NCBI GenBank assembly: GCA_020633825.1
Contig: JACKCV010000001.1
Coordinates: forward strand, 931,001 to 995,000
Direction of reading: 5' to 3'
Length of the DNA stretch: 64,000 nucleotides
Origin: Fibrobacteria bacterium
GTDB taxonomy: Bacteria > Fibrobacterota > Fibrobacteria > UBA5070
How positions within the stretch are numbered: position 1 is the first letter of the stretch; each line of letters starts with the position of its first letter. Positions 57,589 through 64,000 of the stretch are shown one piece after another. The notes below the pieces were generated by a model, which was not told the DNA's origin, ran no database searches, and saw only the letters and a list, made by a program, of their open reading frames with translations. A program made the position numbers and the translations under genes.

Positions 57589-58335
57589 TCAGGGGAGAAG
57601 GTAGCCGTGGCGGATCCAGATCGGGCGCACCGCGGGGGAAAGCAGGTAGGCGAGGAATCTGCGCGATGTGCCGGGGTGGAGGCGGGCACCATGGTCGAGG
57701 AGTACGGCGGCCTGGTCGATCGGGGGGGCGAGGAGGGTGTCCAGGTCCGCCCAGCGACCCGTCCGCGAGAGGTTCGTTTGGGCGTGGGACTTCGCCGGGA
57801 AGGCCGCTTCCACGGCTCCGGTGGCGGCGTATTGGGCGACCGTGGCCACGTTCTCCCCCAGGACCAGGCGAGATCTCAAGGCGTCCTCCAGCCCGGCGGA
57901 GGCCAAGGCCGTTTCCGCGGAGCGGCCGTAGGGTGCGACGCCGGGATTGGCCAGGGCGATCTTGCGCACCCGTGGGTCGCGGAGGATGGTGGGGCCTTTG
58001 GCGGGATCGAGATCGGCGACGGAAGTCCACAGGACGACCCGCCCCCGGGCGTAGACGACCGGGGGGCCACCGGCCTTGCCCCAGGAAACCACGGAATCGG
58101 GGAAGGAACGGTCGGCGGAGAGGAACAGGTCGAAGGGCGCGTCGGCCCGGATCTGGGCGGCGAATTTCCCGGAAGAGCCGTGCACCACCTGGAGGGCGAG
58201 TCCGGTTTCCCGGCGGAAGGACGCGGCGATCTCCTCCAATGCCGGTTTCAGGTTCGCCGCCGCGGCCACCACCGGCTGGCCCGTGGCGACCTGCGTCAGC
58301 AGGAGAAGGATGAATGCCAGAAGTCGACCGATCAT
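57589..58335 (-). CDS. modA: Molybdate-binding periplasmic protein ModA
   Basis: A 248-residue exported binding protein (signal MIGRLLAFILLLLTQVATG). Family landmarks: VVAAAANLKPALEEIAASFRRETG, VVHGSSGKFAAQIRADAPFDLFLSAD, KIALANPGVAPYGRSAETAL, LVLGENVATVAQYAATGAVEAAF. The Ser and Tyr ligand positions (SSGK, APYG) are kept. First gene of modA-TOBE-modB-modC. The 240 bases upstream hold no recognisable ModE operator or molybdenum-cofactor riboswitch. Confidence 0.93.
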   Translation of the reverse strand: MIGRLLAFILLLLTQVATGQPVVAAAANLKPALEEIAASFRRETGLALQVVHGSSGKFAAQIRADAPFDLFLSADRSFPDSVVSWGKAGGPPVVYARGRVVLWTSVADLDPAKGPTILRDPRVRKIALANPGVAPYGRSAETALASAGLEDALRSRLVLGENVATVAQYAATGAVEAAFPAKSHAQTNLSRTGRWADLDTLLAPPIDQAAVLLDHGARLHPGTSRRFLAYLLSPAVRPIWIRHGYLLP

Positions 58336-58576
58336 GGAGAGCCCGCTTTCCCTGTTGCGGAATGAATGTTCGCAAGGGGCGGGCCAACCCGAGGAAAGGA
58401 ATCTCCCGGATGCGCGAATCCCCCCTTTGGGAGAGCCCGAGGAATCTTCGAGGTCCGGAGGGATCTGTCCGAGGGGCCCTTTCCCCCTTTTTCGGGGGAG
58501 GGTTCGCCCTTCGATCCCGGGTCCGCCGGAGTGTCCGCGGAGGCATCGGGGAACCGATCGATGGCTCGGGTTCGGA

Positions 58577-59221
58577 TCACCGATCGGGACGGCGCAGGAA
58601 GAAGAACCAGGCGGCTCCCGCGACGGCGGCCGTCCCCGCCACCCAGGCCGGCCAGGGAAGCTGGTGTCCGCCCTCCCAGGCCCCCCAGCACCCGAAGGCC
58701 AGGAAGATGCTCGCGGCGGTCCACTGGACCGCCTTCTCCGGAAGTTGCTTGCCCAGGAGCCTGCCGGCCAGGATCGCCAGGGCATCCGAGGCGACCATGC
58801 CCAGGGTCGATCCCGCCCAGACGGGAAAGGGTTCTCCGGGGTGCTGGGCCGCGACGGCGATGGTGCCCAGCATGGTCTTGTCGCCGAGTTCGGCGATGAA
58901 GAAGGTCCAGAAGACGATCCAGAACGGGGATCGTCCCCGCGTTCCGTCCTGGCCATCGTCCTCGTCGCCGGAGATGGTCCACAGTCCGAAGATGATGAAG
59001 GAAATCCCGGCCGCGAAGGTGAGGATCTCCGCGGGAAGGGCCCAACCCGCCGCCTCCCCGATGGCCACCGACCCGACATGGACCAGGGCCGTGGCGGCGG
59101 TGATGCCCCACAAGGTGACGCCGATCCGGTGCCGGGTGGCCAGGGCGAGGGCCACCAGTTGGGTCTTGTCGCCCAGTTCGGCCAGGAAGATCAGTCCGCA
59201 GGCGATCAGGAAGGTGTTCAT
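58577..59221 (-). CDS. GDT1/TMEM165 family manganese exporter
   Basis: A 214-residue membrane protein with the duplicated UPF0016 motif: FLAELGDKTQLVALALA near the start and FFIAELGDKTMLGTIAVAA in the second half. About six membrane segments are visible. Characterised bacterial members export Mn2+. I chose ATG 59221 because the first motif then begins about 15 residues in; an upstream extension would be polar. The 177-base leader contains a possible manganese riboswitch. Confidence 0.92.
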   Translation of the reverse strand: MNTFLIACGLIFLAELGDKTQLVALALATRHRIGVTLWGITAATALVHVGSVAIGEAAGWALPAEILTFAAGISFIIFGLWTISGDEDDGQDGTRGRSPFWIVFWTFFIAELGDKTMLGTIAVAAQHPGEPFPVWAGSTLGMVASDALAILAGRLLGKQLPEKAVQWTAASIFLAFGCWGAWEGGHQLPWPAWVAGTAAVAGAAWFFFLRRPDR

Positions 59222-59375
59222 CGGGATGGATCTCTTCTTCGAGGCCGCAAGAACAAGACCGGCACCCCTGCGGCCCGCCCAGGAGTGTGGTCTGCAGTCT
59301 TGCCCTTTTTTGAACAACACCCCGGACTTCGGGTCCGATTCTGTGGATGCTGGACTCCCCTGGAATGAGGCGGCG
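59222..59375 (-). ncRNA. Possible yybP-ykoY (Mn2+) riboswitch-like leader
   Basis: On the minus strand the leader contains AGGGGAGTCCAGC (59362-59350), similar to the conserved GGGGAGTAGC of yybP-ykoY RNAs. It also contains GGGCAAGACTGC, a GGGCGGGCCGC stretch and GCCGGTCTTG, which can pair with CAAGAC. The gene behind it is of a family commonly preceded by this riboswitch. The motif match is partial. Confidence 0.35.
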
Positions 59376-59398
59376 ACTCCCTGAAGATGCCGGGAAAA

Positions 59399-59860
59399 CT
59401 AATTCCCCGGAGTCGGGAGCAGGTCCAGGTGGCGATCCCTCCAGGTGGCGGGCGCTTCCGGATTCCAGGATTGGCGCGAGAACAGGCGCGCTTTGTCGGT
59501 TTCCGTCCACCCCAGCTTCTGGTAGTAGTCCAGGGCGAGCGGCGAGGCCAGGAGCACCCACTGGATCTCGGGGCCGAGCGCGGCGAGGGAGTCGAGCAGG
59601 GCGCGCCCGATGCCGCGATTGTGGTGTTCGGGATCGACGGCGAGGTCGGCGATGAACCCGTCGAAACTCCCGTCGTGCCAACCGCGCATCAGCCCCACGA
59701 GTTTCTCGCCGATCCAGGCCGAGCGCACCAGGGGGGAGTTGGCGTACATGGAGGCGATGCGCTCGGGCTCGCGGACGGGACGGCGCAGGGCCGAGGCGAC
59801 GAAGAGGTGGATGATGGCTTCGGTCGGTGGGACGACGTCGAGGATGCGCAGGGAGTCCAT
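59399..59860 (-). CDS. GNAT family N-acetyltransferase
   Basis: A 153-residue acetyltransferase. The acetyl-CoA-binding region is DGFIADLAVDPEHHNRGIGRALLDSLAALG, seen in pieces at about residues 68-97, followed by WVLLASPLALDYYQKLGW, a typical C-terminal strand-helix with Tyr. It resembles the YpeA/RimI-like small GNATs; the substrate is unknown. Start ATG 59860. The gene precedes the GDT1 leader on the same strand. Confidence 0.88.
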   Translation of the reverse strand: MDSLRILDVVPPTEAIIHLFVASALRRPVREPERIASMYANSPLVRSAWIGEKLVGLMRGWHDGSFDGFIADLAVDPEHHNRGIGRALLDSLAALGPEIQWVLLASPLALDYYQKLGWTETDKARLFSRQSWNPEAPATWRDRHLDLLPTPGN

Positions 59861-59903
59861 GCCCGGCGAAGGTAGTTCCCCGCGGAAGGGCCATCCCGCT
59901 CGT

Positions 59904-61118
59904 TCACCCCCCCAGGAAGAGCCAGCCCGCGCAGGCGCTGGCGATGGCCAGGAGCCAGGCGGGAAGCCGGCGCCACTGCAGGAGGGCGAAGGAGGCGGTC
60001 GCCACCAGGACTTCGCCGACGTTTCCCAGGCCCCGGGGGCAGACGGGGTCGAGGAACGCCGCGAACAGCAGGCCGACCACCGCCGCGTTGAGCCCCGGCT
60101 GGGCACGTCGGAATCCGTCGTGGCGTTGCAGGTTCGTCCAGAAGGGAAGTGCGCCGAGGGCGATCAGGGCGCCCGGAAGGAAGATGGCGACCACTCCCAG
60201 GAGGGCTCCGGGAATCCCCCACGCGCAGAAGCCCAGGAACGAGGAGATGTTGAACAGGGGGCCGGGCATCCCCTGGGCGATGCCGTATCCGGCGAGGAAG
60301 GTCGCGTCGGGGATTCCCAACCGCGCGGCGACCTCGGTCTGGAGGAGGGGGAGGACGACGTGGCCTCCTCCGAACACCAAGGCTCCGGAGCGGAACATGC
60401 CGTCGAGCAGGGCCCACGGGCGGGTTTGCAGGAGATTGCCCAGGAGGGGCAGCAGGGCGAACAGGGCCAGGCAGGTGGCCAGGAGCGCTCCTCCTAGGCG
60501 TCGTGGCAGGGGGGCGGCCCCGGCGCCCTCTTGTCCGTTCTCCGGAGGGGACGGGGGAGCGAGGAAACGCCCCAAGGCGGCGCCCAGGAAGATCGCCGCC
60601 AGTTGCCCGATGCCGCCCGGCAGCCATCGACACACCAGGGTGGCTGCAAGGGCCATGGCCAGCCGTCTCGCGTCGGGGGTCAAGGAGCGGGCCATGCTCC
60701 AGACGGCTTGGGCGATGACGGCGACGGAAAACGACTCCAGCCCGGCCACCCATCCCGAATCCAGGGGTGATCTGGTCATCAGGGCGGCCGCGCAGGCCAT
60801 GGCCAGGGCTCCGGGAAGAGTGAATCCCGCCCATGCCGCGATGGCATGGGGGAGGCCACCCCGGGAATGCCCCAGGAGCATCCCCATCTGGCTGGAAGAG
60901 GGACCGGGAAGCGACTGGCACAGGGTGAGCAACCCCGCGAAACGCGATTCGTCCAGCCAGCCTCGTCGCACCACGAATTCCAATCGGAACAAGGCCAGGT
61001 GGGCGACGGGCCCTCCGAAGGAGGTCAGCCCGAGCTTGAGGAAGGCCAGTCCCGTCTCCCAGACGGCCACCCGCGGTGGAAGAGGGTTCGATCCGGATGC
61101 TTCGGTCGGCGTGGACAT
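59904..61118 (-). CDS. chrA: Chromate transporter ChrA (long, two-domain form)
   Basis: A 404-residue CHR-family membrane protein with duplicated halves: FLKLGLTSFGGPVAHLALF with LCQSLPGPSSSQMGMLLGH in the first, and MFRSGALVFGGGHVVLPLLQTEV with YGIAQGMPGPLFNISSFLGF in the second. The paired FGGP/FGGGH and LPGP/MPGP motifs define the family. It exports or exchanges chromate or similar anions. It is divergent from the GTPase gene, with 204 bases between them. Confidence 0.94.
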   Translation of the reverse strand: MSTPTEASGSNPLPPRVAVWETGLAFLKLGLTSFGGPVAHLALFRLEFVVRRGWLDESRFAGLLTLCQSLPGPSSSQMGMLLGHSRGGLPHAIAAWAGFTLPGALAMACAAALMTRSPLDSGWVAGLESFSVAVIAQAVWSMARSLTPDARRLAMALAATLVCRWLPGGIGQLAAIFLGAALGRFLAPPSPPENGQEGAGAAPLPRRLGGALLATCLALFALLPLLGNLLQTRPWALLDGMFRSGALVFGGGHVVLPLLQTEVAARLGIPDATFLAGYGIAQGMPGPLFNISSFLGFCAWGIPGALLGVVAIFLPGALIALGALPFWTNLQRHDGFRRAQPGLNAAVVGLLFAAFLDPVCPRGLGNVGEVLVATASFALLQWRRLPAWLLAIASACAGWLFLGG

Positions 61119-61322
61119 CGAGGTTCCATTGTAGCTGGAACGGGTGGCATTCCCCAACCCGGGAGCTCGATCGACATGGGTTCGAAACGACAAAAAGGAT
61201 CAATGGATCTGTCAATAATCGACATTGTCCGCGATGGGCGCGGCGAAACCCGCCGCGGTCGACGACCGTTTCCCGGTTGGCACCATCGATGCGCAGGCCT
61301 CGCGACGAAGGGGGGATTCCAA
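61119..61322. other. Divergent promoter region between chrA and the GTPase gene
   Basis: No gene. The segment 61180-61235 is more AT-rich (ACAAAAAGGATCAATGG, TGTCAATAATCGACA). Short inverted motifs occur but none is convincing. It should hold promoters in both directions. The GTPase has a good ribosome site (AAGGGGG). Confidence 0.4.
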
Positions 61323-62024
61323 ATGTCGGGATTGCGCTTGGTGACCATGGCCGGTCCTCCGACGTGCGGAAAGACCTCCGTCCTGCGGCACGTCCTGGGT
61401 CACCTGCAAGCGGCTGGACGGAAGGTGGGAGTGGTGAAGCTCGATTGCCTGGTGACCGAGGATGCCCAGCGGTATCGTCAGGCCGGAATCGAACACGTCG
61501 CGCAAGGGCTGTCCGGTTCCCTGTGTCCGGATCATTTCTTCGCGGGGAACGTCCCGCGCCTCCTGTCCTGGGGCGTGGATCGTGGCCTGGACATGTTGTT
61601 CCTGGAAAGCGCCGGCCTGTGCAACCGGTGCAGCCCCCATGTGCGCGGCGCGCTCGCCTTGTGCGTCCTGGACCACCTCGGTGGAGTCCGCCTTCCCGCG
61701 AAGGTCGGGCCGATGCTGCGTTCCGCCGATGTGGTGGTGGCGACCCGGGGGGATCTCGTGAGCCAGGCGGAACGGGAAGTGTTCGCCCTGGAGGTTCGAC
61801 GACACGCCCCCAAGGCCCGCGTCCTCGGGGTCCAAGGGCAGACCGGCCAGGGGACCCTGGAGCTCGCGCGTCTGGTGGATCGTCGTGCCACGGTCCTGCC
61901 CGCCGACGAATTGCGCCTTCGCTTCTCGATGCCCTCGGCGGTGTGTTCCTACTGCCTGGGCGAGACCCGGCTGGGCGACGAACGACAGATCGGGAACCTG
62001 AAGCTCCTGGAGCTCCCTTCGTGA
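61323..62024 (+). CDS. P-loop GTPase with two CxxC motifs (HypB/CobW-like), orphan system
   Basis: A 233-residue SIMIBI-type nucleotide-binding protein. P-loop GPPTCGKTS lies at 11-19; VVKLDCLVTEDAQRYRQAG and LFLESAGLCNRCSPH resemble the switch regions of metallochaperone GTPases. TRGDLVSQAERE (141-152) is the likely base-recognition segment. Cys100/Cys103 and Cys208/Cys211 form two CxxC pairs, so metal binding is plausible. HypB, UreG and CobW-type GTPases insert metals into enzymes; this one is near none of their usual targets. Its stop overlaps the start of the ABC ATPase (GTGA), so the pair works together. Confidence 0.7.
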   Translation: MSGLRLVTMAGPPTCGKTSVLRHVLGHLQAAGRKVGVVKLDCLVTEDAQRYRQAGIEHVAQGLSGSLCPDHFFAGNVPRLLSWGVDRGLDMLFLESAGLCNRCSPHVRGALALCVLDHLGGVRLPAKVGPMLRSADVVVATRGDLVSQAEREVFALEVRRHAPKARVLGVQGQTGQGTLELARLVDRRATVLPADELRLRFSMPSAVCSYCLGETRLGDERQIGNLKLLELPS

Positions 62025-62836
62025 CCGCCTTTCCGGATGCGGACCGCGCGGAACCGATTCCCACGGCGTCCGGACCCGCCCTGGTGATCGAGCCGGGACG
62101 CGATCGGGAGGGATCCCCCGAGGGTTTCCCGCCGTTGCGATTGGTTCCGGGGGATCTCCTGGCCGTGGTCGGCCCCACCGGGTGCGGCAAGAGTCGACTC
62201 CTGGCCGACATCGAATGGCTCTCCGAAGGCGATAGTCCCAGTGGTCGGAAGGTGCGTCTGGAGGGGTTTCCGGCGGGGATCGACGAGGAGGAGACGGGCA
62301 CGCATCATCGCGTGGCCCAACTCTCCCAGACCATGCAGTTCACCCTCGACCTGGACGTCGGCTCGTTCCTGGATCTGCACGCCCGCTCGCGCGAGGTTCC
62401 CGACGCCGAGACCGTCGCACGCGCGGTGGTCGAGGCCGCGTGCACGTTGTGCGGGGAACCCTTCACCGCCCGGACCCATCTCTCCGGCCTTTCGGGGGGG
62501 CAGTCCCGGGCGCTGATGATCGCCGACACCGCCCTGCTGGCGGCCGCCCCCATCGTGCTGGTGGACGAGGTGGAGAACGCCGGAGTCGACCGGCGCCGGG
62601 CCATGGACCTCCTGGTCTCCCGCGACAAGATCGTGCTGATGGCCACCCACGATCCCCTGTTGGCTCTGCTGGCCCCGCGACGCCTGGTCCTGGCCAGAGG
62701 GGGAATCCGGCGGATCCGCGATCGGACCCCCGGTGAGGAATTCCTCCTGGCGAGCCTGGAGGAGCAGGATCTCGCCCACACCCGGCTGCGCGATCGGCTG
62801 CGTGCCGGGCATTCCGCCTGCGAATCCGAAATCTGA
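62021..62836 (+). CDS. Solitary ABC-type ATPase coupled to the GTPase
   Basis: A 271-residue ATPase starting at GTG 62021. Walker A is GPTGCGKSR (about 50-58), the Q-loop region VAQLSQTMQFTLDLDVGSFL, signature LSGGQSRALM, and Walker B PIVLVDEVENAGVDR, where the usual Asp-Glu-Pro is Asp-Glu-Val. LMATHDPLLALLAPRRLVLARGG holds the switch His. There is no permease domain or permease gene nearby, so it is probably not a transporter subunit in the ordinary sense. Four-base overlap with the GTPase suggests a shared complex. The gene is convergent with the binding-protein-like gene at 62874. Confidence 0.75.
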   Translation: MTAFPDADRAEPIPTASGPALVIEPGRDREGSPEGFPPLRLVPGDLLAVVGPTGCGKSRLLADIEWLSEGDSPSGRKVRLEGFPAGIDEEETGTHHRVAQLSQTMQFTLDLDVGSFLDLHARSREVPDAETVARAVVEAACTLCGEPFTARTHLSGLSGGQSRALMIADTALLAAAPIVLVDEVENAGVDRRRAMDLLVSRDKIVLMATHDPLLALLAPRRLVLARGGIRRIRDRTPGEEFLLASLEEQDLAHTRLRDRLRAGHSACESEI

Positions 62837-62850
62837 CGACCACCTCCCGA

Positions 62851-62861
62851 GGGGGGGGGGG
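62851..62861. repeat. Run of eleven G between convergent genes
   Basis: A homopolymer of 11 G on the plus strand in the 37-bp gap between the ABC ATPase and the binding-fold gene. It is outside both reading frames. It may act with the nearby CACCTCCC as a weak hairpin, or simply be slippage-prone. Confidence 0.9.
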
Positions 62862-62873
62862 AAGCGATCCCGG

Positions 62874-63836
62874 CTAGGTTCCCGCACCCTCGAAGAGGGC
62901 TTGCAGACGAGTCAGCTGCTCTTCGAGGTCCTGCTCCCGGATGGTGTCCCACCCGATCCACAGGAGGTTCCGTCCTTCGGCGATCGTCCACGGGTGTTCG
63001 GGATGGCAGGAGGGCAGCCCGACGTTCGAGCACAGATCCGCGACCTCCCGTCCGCACAGCCAGCGCGCCAACTCCATGACCTCCTCGGGAGCGCCCTTGC
63101 GGACCAGCATGGTGACGGGGCTGGCGATCGCGCCTTCGCGGGGCCAGACGATGCGCAACCCTTCGCGGCGAGGGATCAGCCGGGCGAAGAACAAGGGGAG
63201 GGTCGCCGCGGGAGGCGTGGTCGGACCCGGCTTGGAGAGGCTCTTCACCATTTGCGCGGGATGGCCGAATCCTCCCACTGCCCGCCGCAGGTTCGGCATG
63301 GAATCCCACCCGAAATGGTCGAGCAGGGTGAGCAGGGTGGTTTCGCAGAAGGTCTTTCCGTTGCCTCGCAAGGCCAACCCGGATTCCCAACTCGGATCCA
63401 GGAGATCGCTCCAGCTCTCGAGGCGTTTGCGTCCTTGGGCGCGATGGTCGTCGACCACCAGGACGGTGAGGTTGGCCGCGAGGATCGACACGTGGCCTTC
63501 CGGATCGCGCAATTCGGGCATGGGGCCGGAATCCCGGGCCCAGCCGCTGGGATCCTGGAAGGCCCCCGAATCCATGAGCCTGGCGCGGGATTCCTTCCCG
63601 TACAGCCATCCGACGCCCGGGGTGAGCAGAAGCCACGGCAGTTCGTGCGGATGGGCCTTGGCGAGATCCCGGTCGGCCTTTTCACCCTTGTTGGCGTGCC
63701 CCTCCAGGAGAATGCGCAGATCGGGCAGCGTACCGTTTTCCCGCTGGTCCAGGAAGGCGCGCTCGAGGGGCACGCGGATCGGGCAGGGGAGGGCGAGCTC
63801 GGCCTGGTAGGTCGGCGGATCGAGCTCCTCAAGCAT
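62874..63836 (-). CDS. Signal-less substrate-binding-fold protein of the GTPase/ATPase locus
   Basis: A 320-residue protein with the outline of a type II periplasmic binding protein (Fe3+/thiamine-like): LPDLRILLEGHANKGEKADRDLAK, WLLLTPGVGWLYGKESRARL, ANLTVLVVDDHRAQGRKRLESWSDLLDPSWESGLALRGNGKTF in pieces, FARLIPRREGLRIVWPREGAIASPVTMLVRKGA, and a helical end (LARWLCGREVADLCS). The N-terminus (MLEELDPPTYQAELALP) is not a signal peptide. Cytosolic ligand binding is implied. The start overlaps the preceding gene's stop by eight bases. It belongs with the GTPase and ATPase genes by proximity; the shared function is unknown. Confidence 0.7.
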   Translation of the reverse strand: MLEELDPPTYQAELALPCPIRVPLERAFLDQRENGTLPDLRILLEGHANKGEKADRDLAKAHPHELPWLLLTPGVGWLYGKESRARLMDSGAFQDPSGWARDSGPMPELRDPEGHVSILAANLTVLVVDDHRAQGRKRLESWSDLLDPSWESGLALRGNGKTFCETTLLTLLDHFGWDSMPNLRRAVGGFGHPAQMVKSLSKPGPTTPPAATLPLFFARLIPRREGLRIVWPREGAIASPVTMLVRKGAPEEVMELARWLCGREVADLCSNVGLPSCHPEHPWTIAEGRNLLWIGWDTIREQDLEEQLTRLQALFEGAGT

Positions 63837-64000
63837 TGGCCGACACCATCCGGAACCAGTGGGCTTTGTTCATCAGGGCGTCGGCATCCTCGTGGGTCGC
63901 GCACGCGACGTGGAGATGGTCGACCGCCTCCTCGAACTCTCCGCCGCTGAAGGGATACCCTGCCTCGGCCAGGATCCGGAACAGGTGGTCGTACCCCGTG
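63829..64000 (-). CDS. Unrecognised protein, C-terminal fragment (5' end outside window)
   Basis: The last 57 residues of a minus-strand gene that runs off the window. They read YDHLFRILAEAGYPFSGGEF, then EAVDHLHVACATHEDADALM and NKAHWFRMVSANA before a TGA. The composition is helical and soluble. The stop lies eight bases inside the next gene, so it is the upstream member of the same operon. I do not recognise a family. Confidence 0.6.
   Translation of the reverse strand, partial: TGYDHLFRILAEAGYPFSGGEFEEAVDHLHVACATHEDADALMNKAHWFRMVSANA

Noticed and set aside
58336..58576. Molybdenum-cofactor riboswitch or ModE operator upstream of modA
   Set aside because: I found no conserved core of either. 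The only structure is a simple C5/G5 hairpin near 58480-58500.
1..64000. CRISPR arrays, insertion sequences, integrase or phage genes
   Set aside because: No regularly spaced repeats and no transposase, integrase or phage-structural motifs were seen on either strand.

Overview
The window is GC-rich, gene-dense and has few mobile features. It looks like a chromosomal contig from a free-living member of the Fibrobacterota (FCB superphylum). The main evidence is two genes of the TIGR02147 type, a family known mostly as a large paralogous set in Fibrobacter, each followed by a surface lipoprotein. Secreted plant-polysaccharide enzymes, a C-terminal domain resembling a type IX sorting domain, and a BtuB/BtuG-like B12 locus fit the same group. 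Taxonomy is inferred from gene content only. I see no rRNA, tRNA, CRISPR array, insertion sequence or phage gene.

Layout. 1-1627: the 3' part of mfd. 1659-5852: a TIGR02147 regulator and its lipoprotein, and a family 10 pectate lyase. 6322-9086: a substrate-binding-fold protein without a signal peptide, translationally coupled to a diguanylate cyclase. 9087-17831: a cobalamin riboswitch followed by a seven-gene B12 operon: btuB, a BtuG-like beta-propeller lipoprotein, cobC, a cobQ-cobU fusion, cobT, cobS and btuF. 17869-23948: a DUF3332 lipoprotein, two secreted glycosidase-like proteins, and a second TIGR02147/lipoprotein pair. 24079-33937: housekeeping genes (fabI, purA, rpmG, dnaN, recF, dciA), an RHH-RNase HI fusion and transporters.

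33966-49750 is a 16 kb assimilatory nitrate island, all on the minus strand. It has two main operons. nirA / cysJ-like / membrane-anchored Fe-S subunit / nasA / nasS-like makes the reductases. nrtA-nrtB-nrtC-nrtD followed by a NasS-like domain fused to a NarM domain makes the transporter and an accessory protein. A putative outer-membrane channel lies between them. Both main operons have a near-consensus sigma54 (-24/-12) element, and in both a hairpin would begin at about +3 of the transcript. The modA-TOBE-modB-modC operon at 55586-58335 would supply molybdate for the NasA cofactor.

50014-55400 encodes a large hybrid sensor kinase and a REC-GGDEF regulator. 58577-61118 holds a GDT1-type manganese exporter with a possible yybP-ykoY-like leader, an acetyltransferase and a chromate transporter. 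61323-64000 holds a P-loop GTPase, a solitary ABC ATPase, a signal-less substrate-binding-fold protein and the tail of another gene; its function is unknown, and metal or cofactor handling is a guess.

Two themes recur. Many cotranscribed pairs share exactly four bases (ATGA or GTGA); I count eleven. Four proteins have the fold of periplasmic substrate-binding proteins but no signal peptide, which suggests the fold is used here for intracellular sensing.
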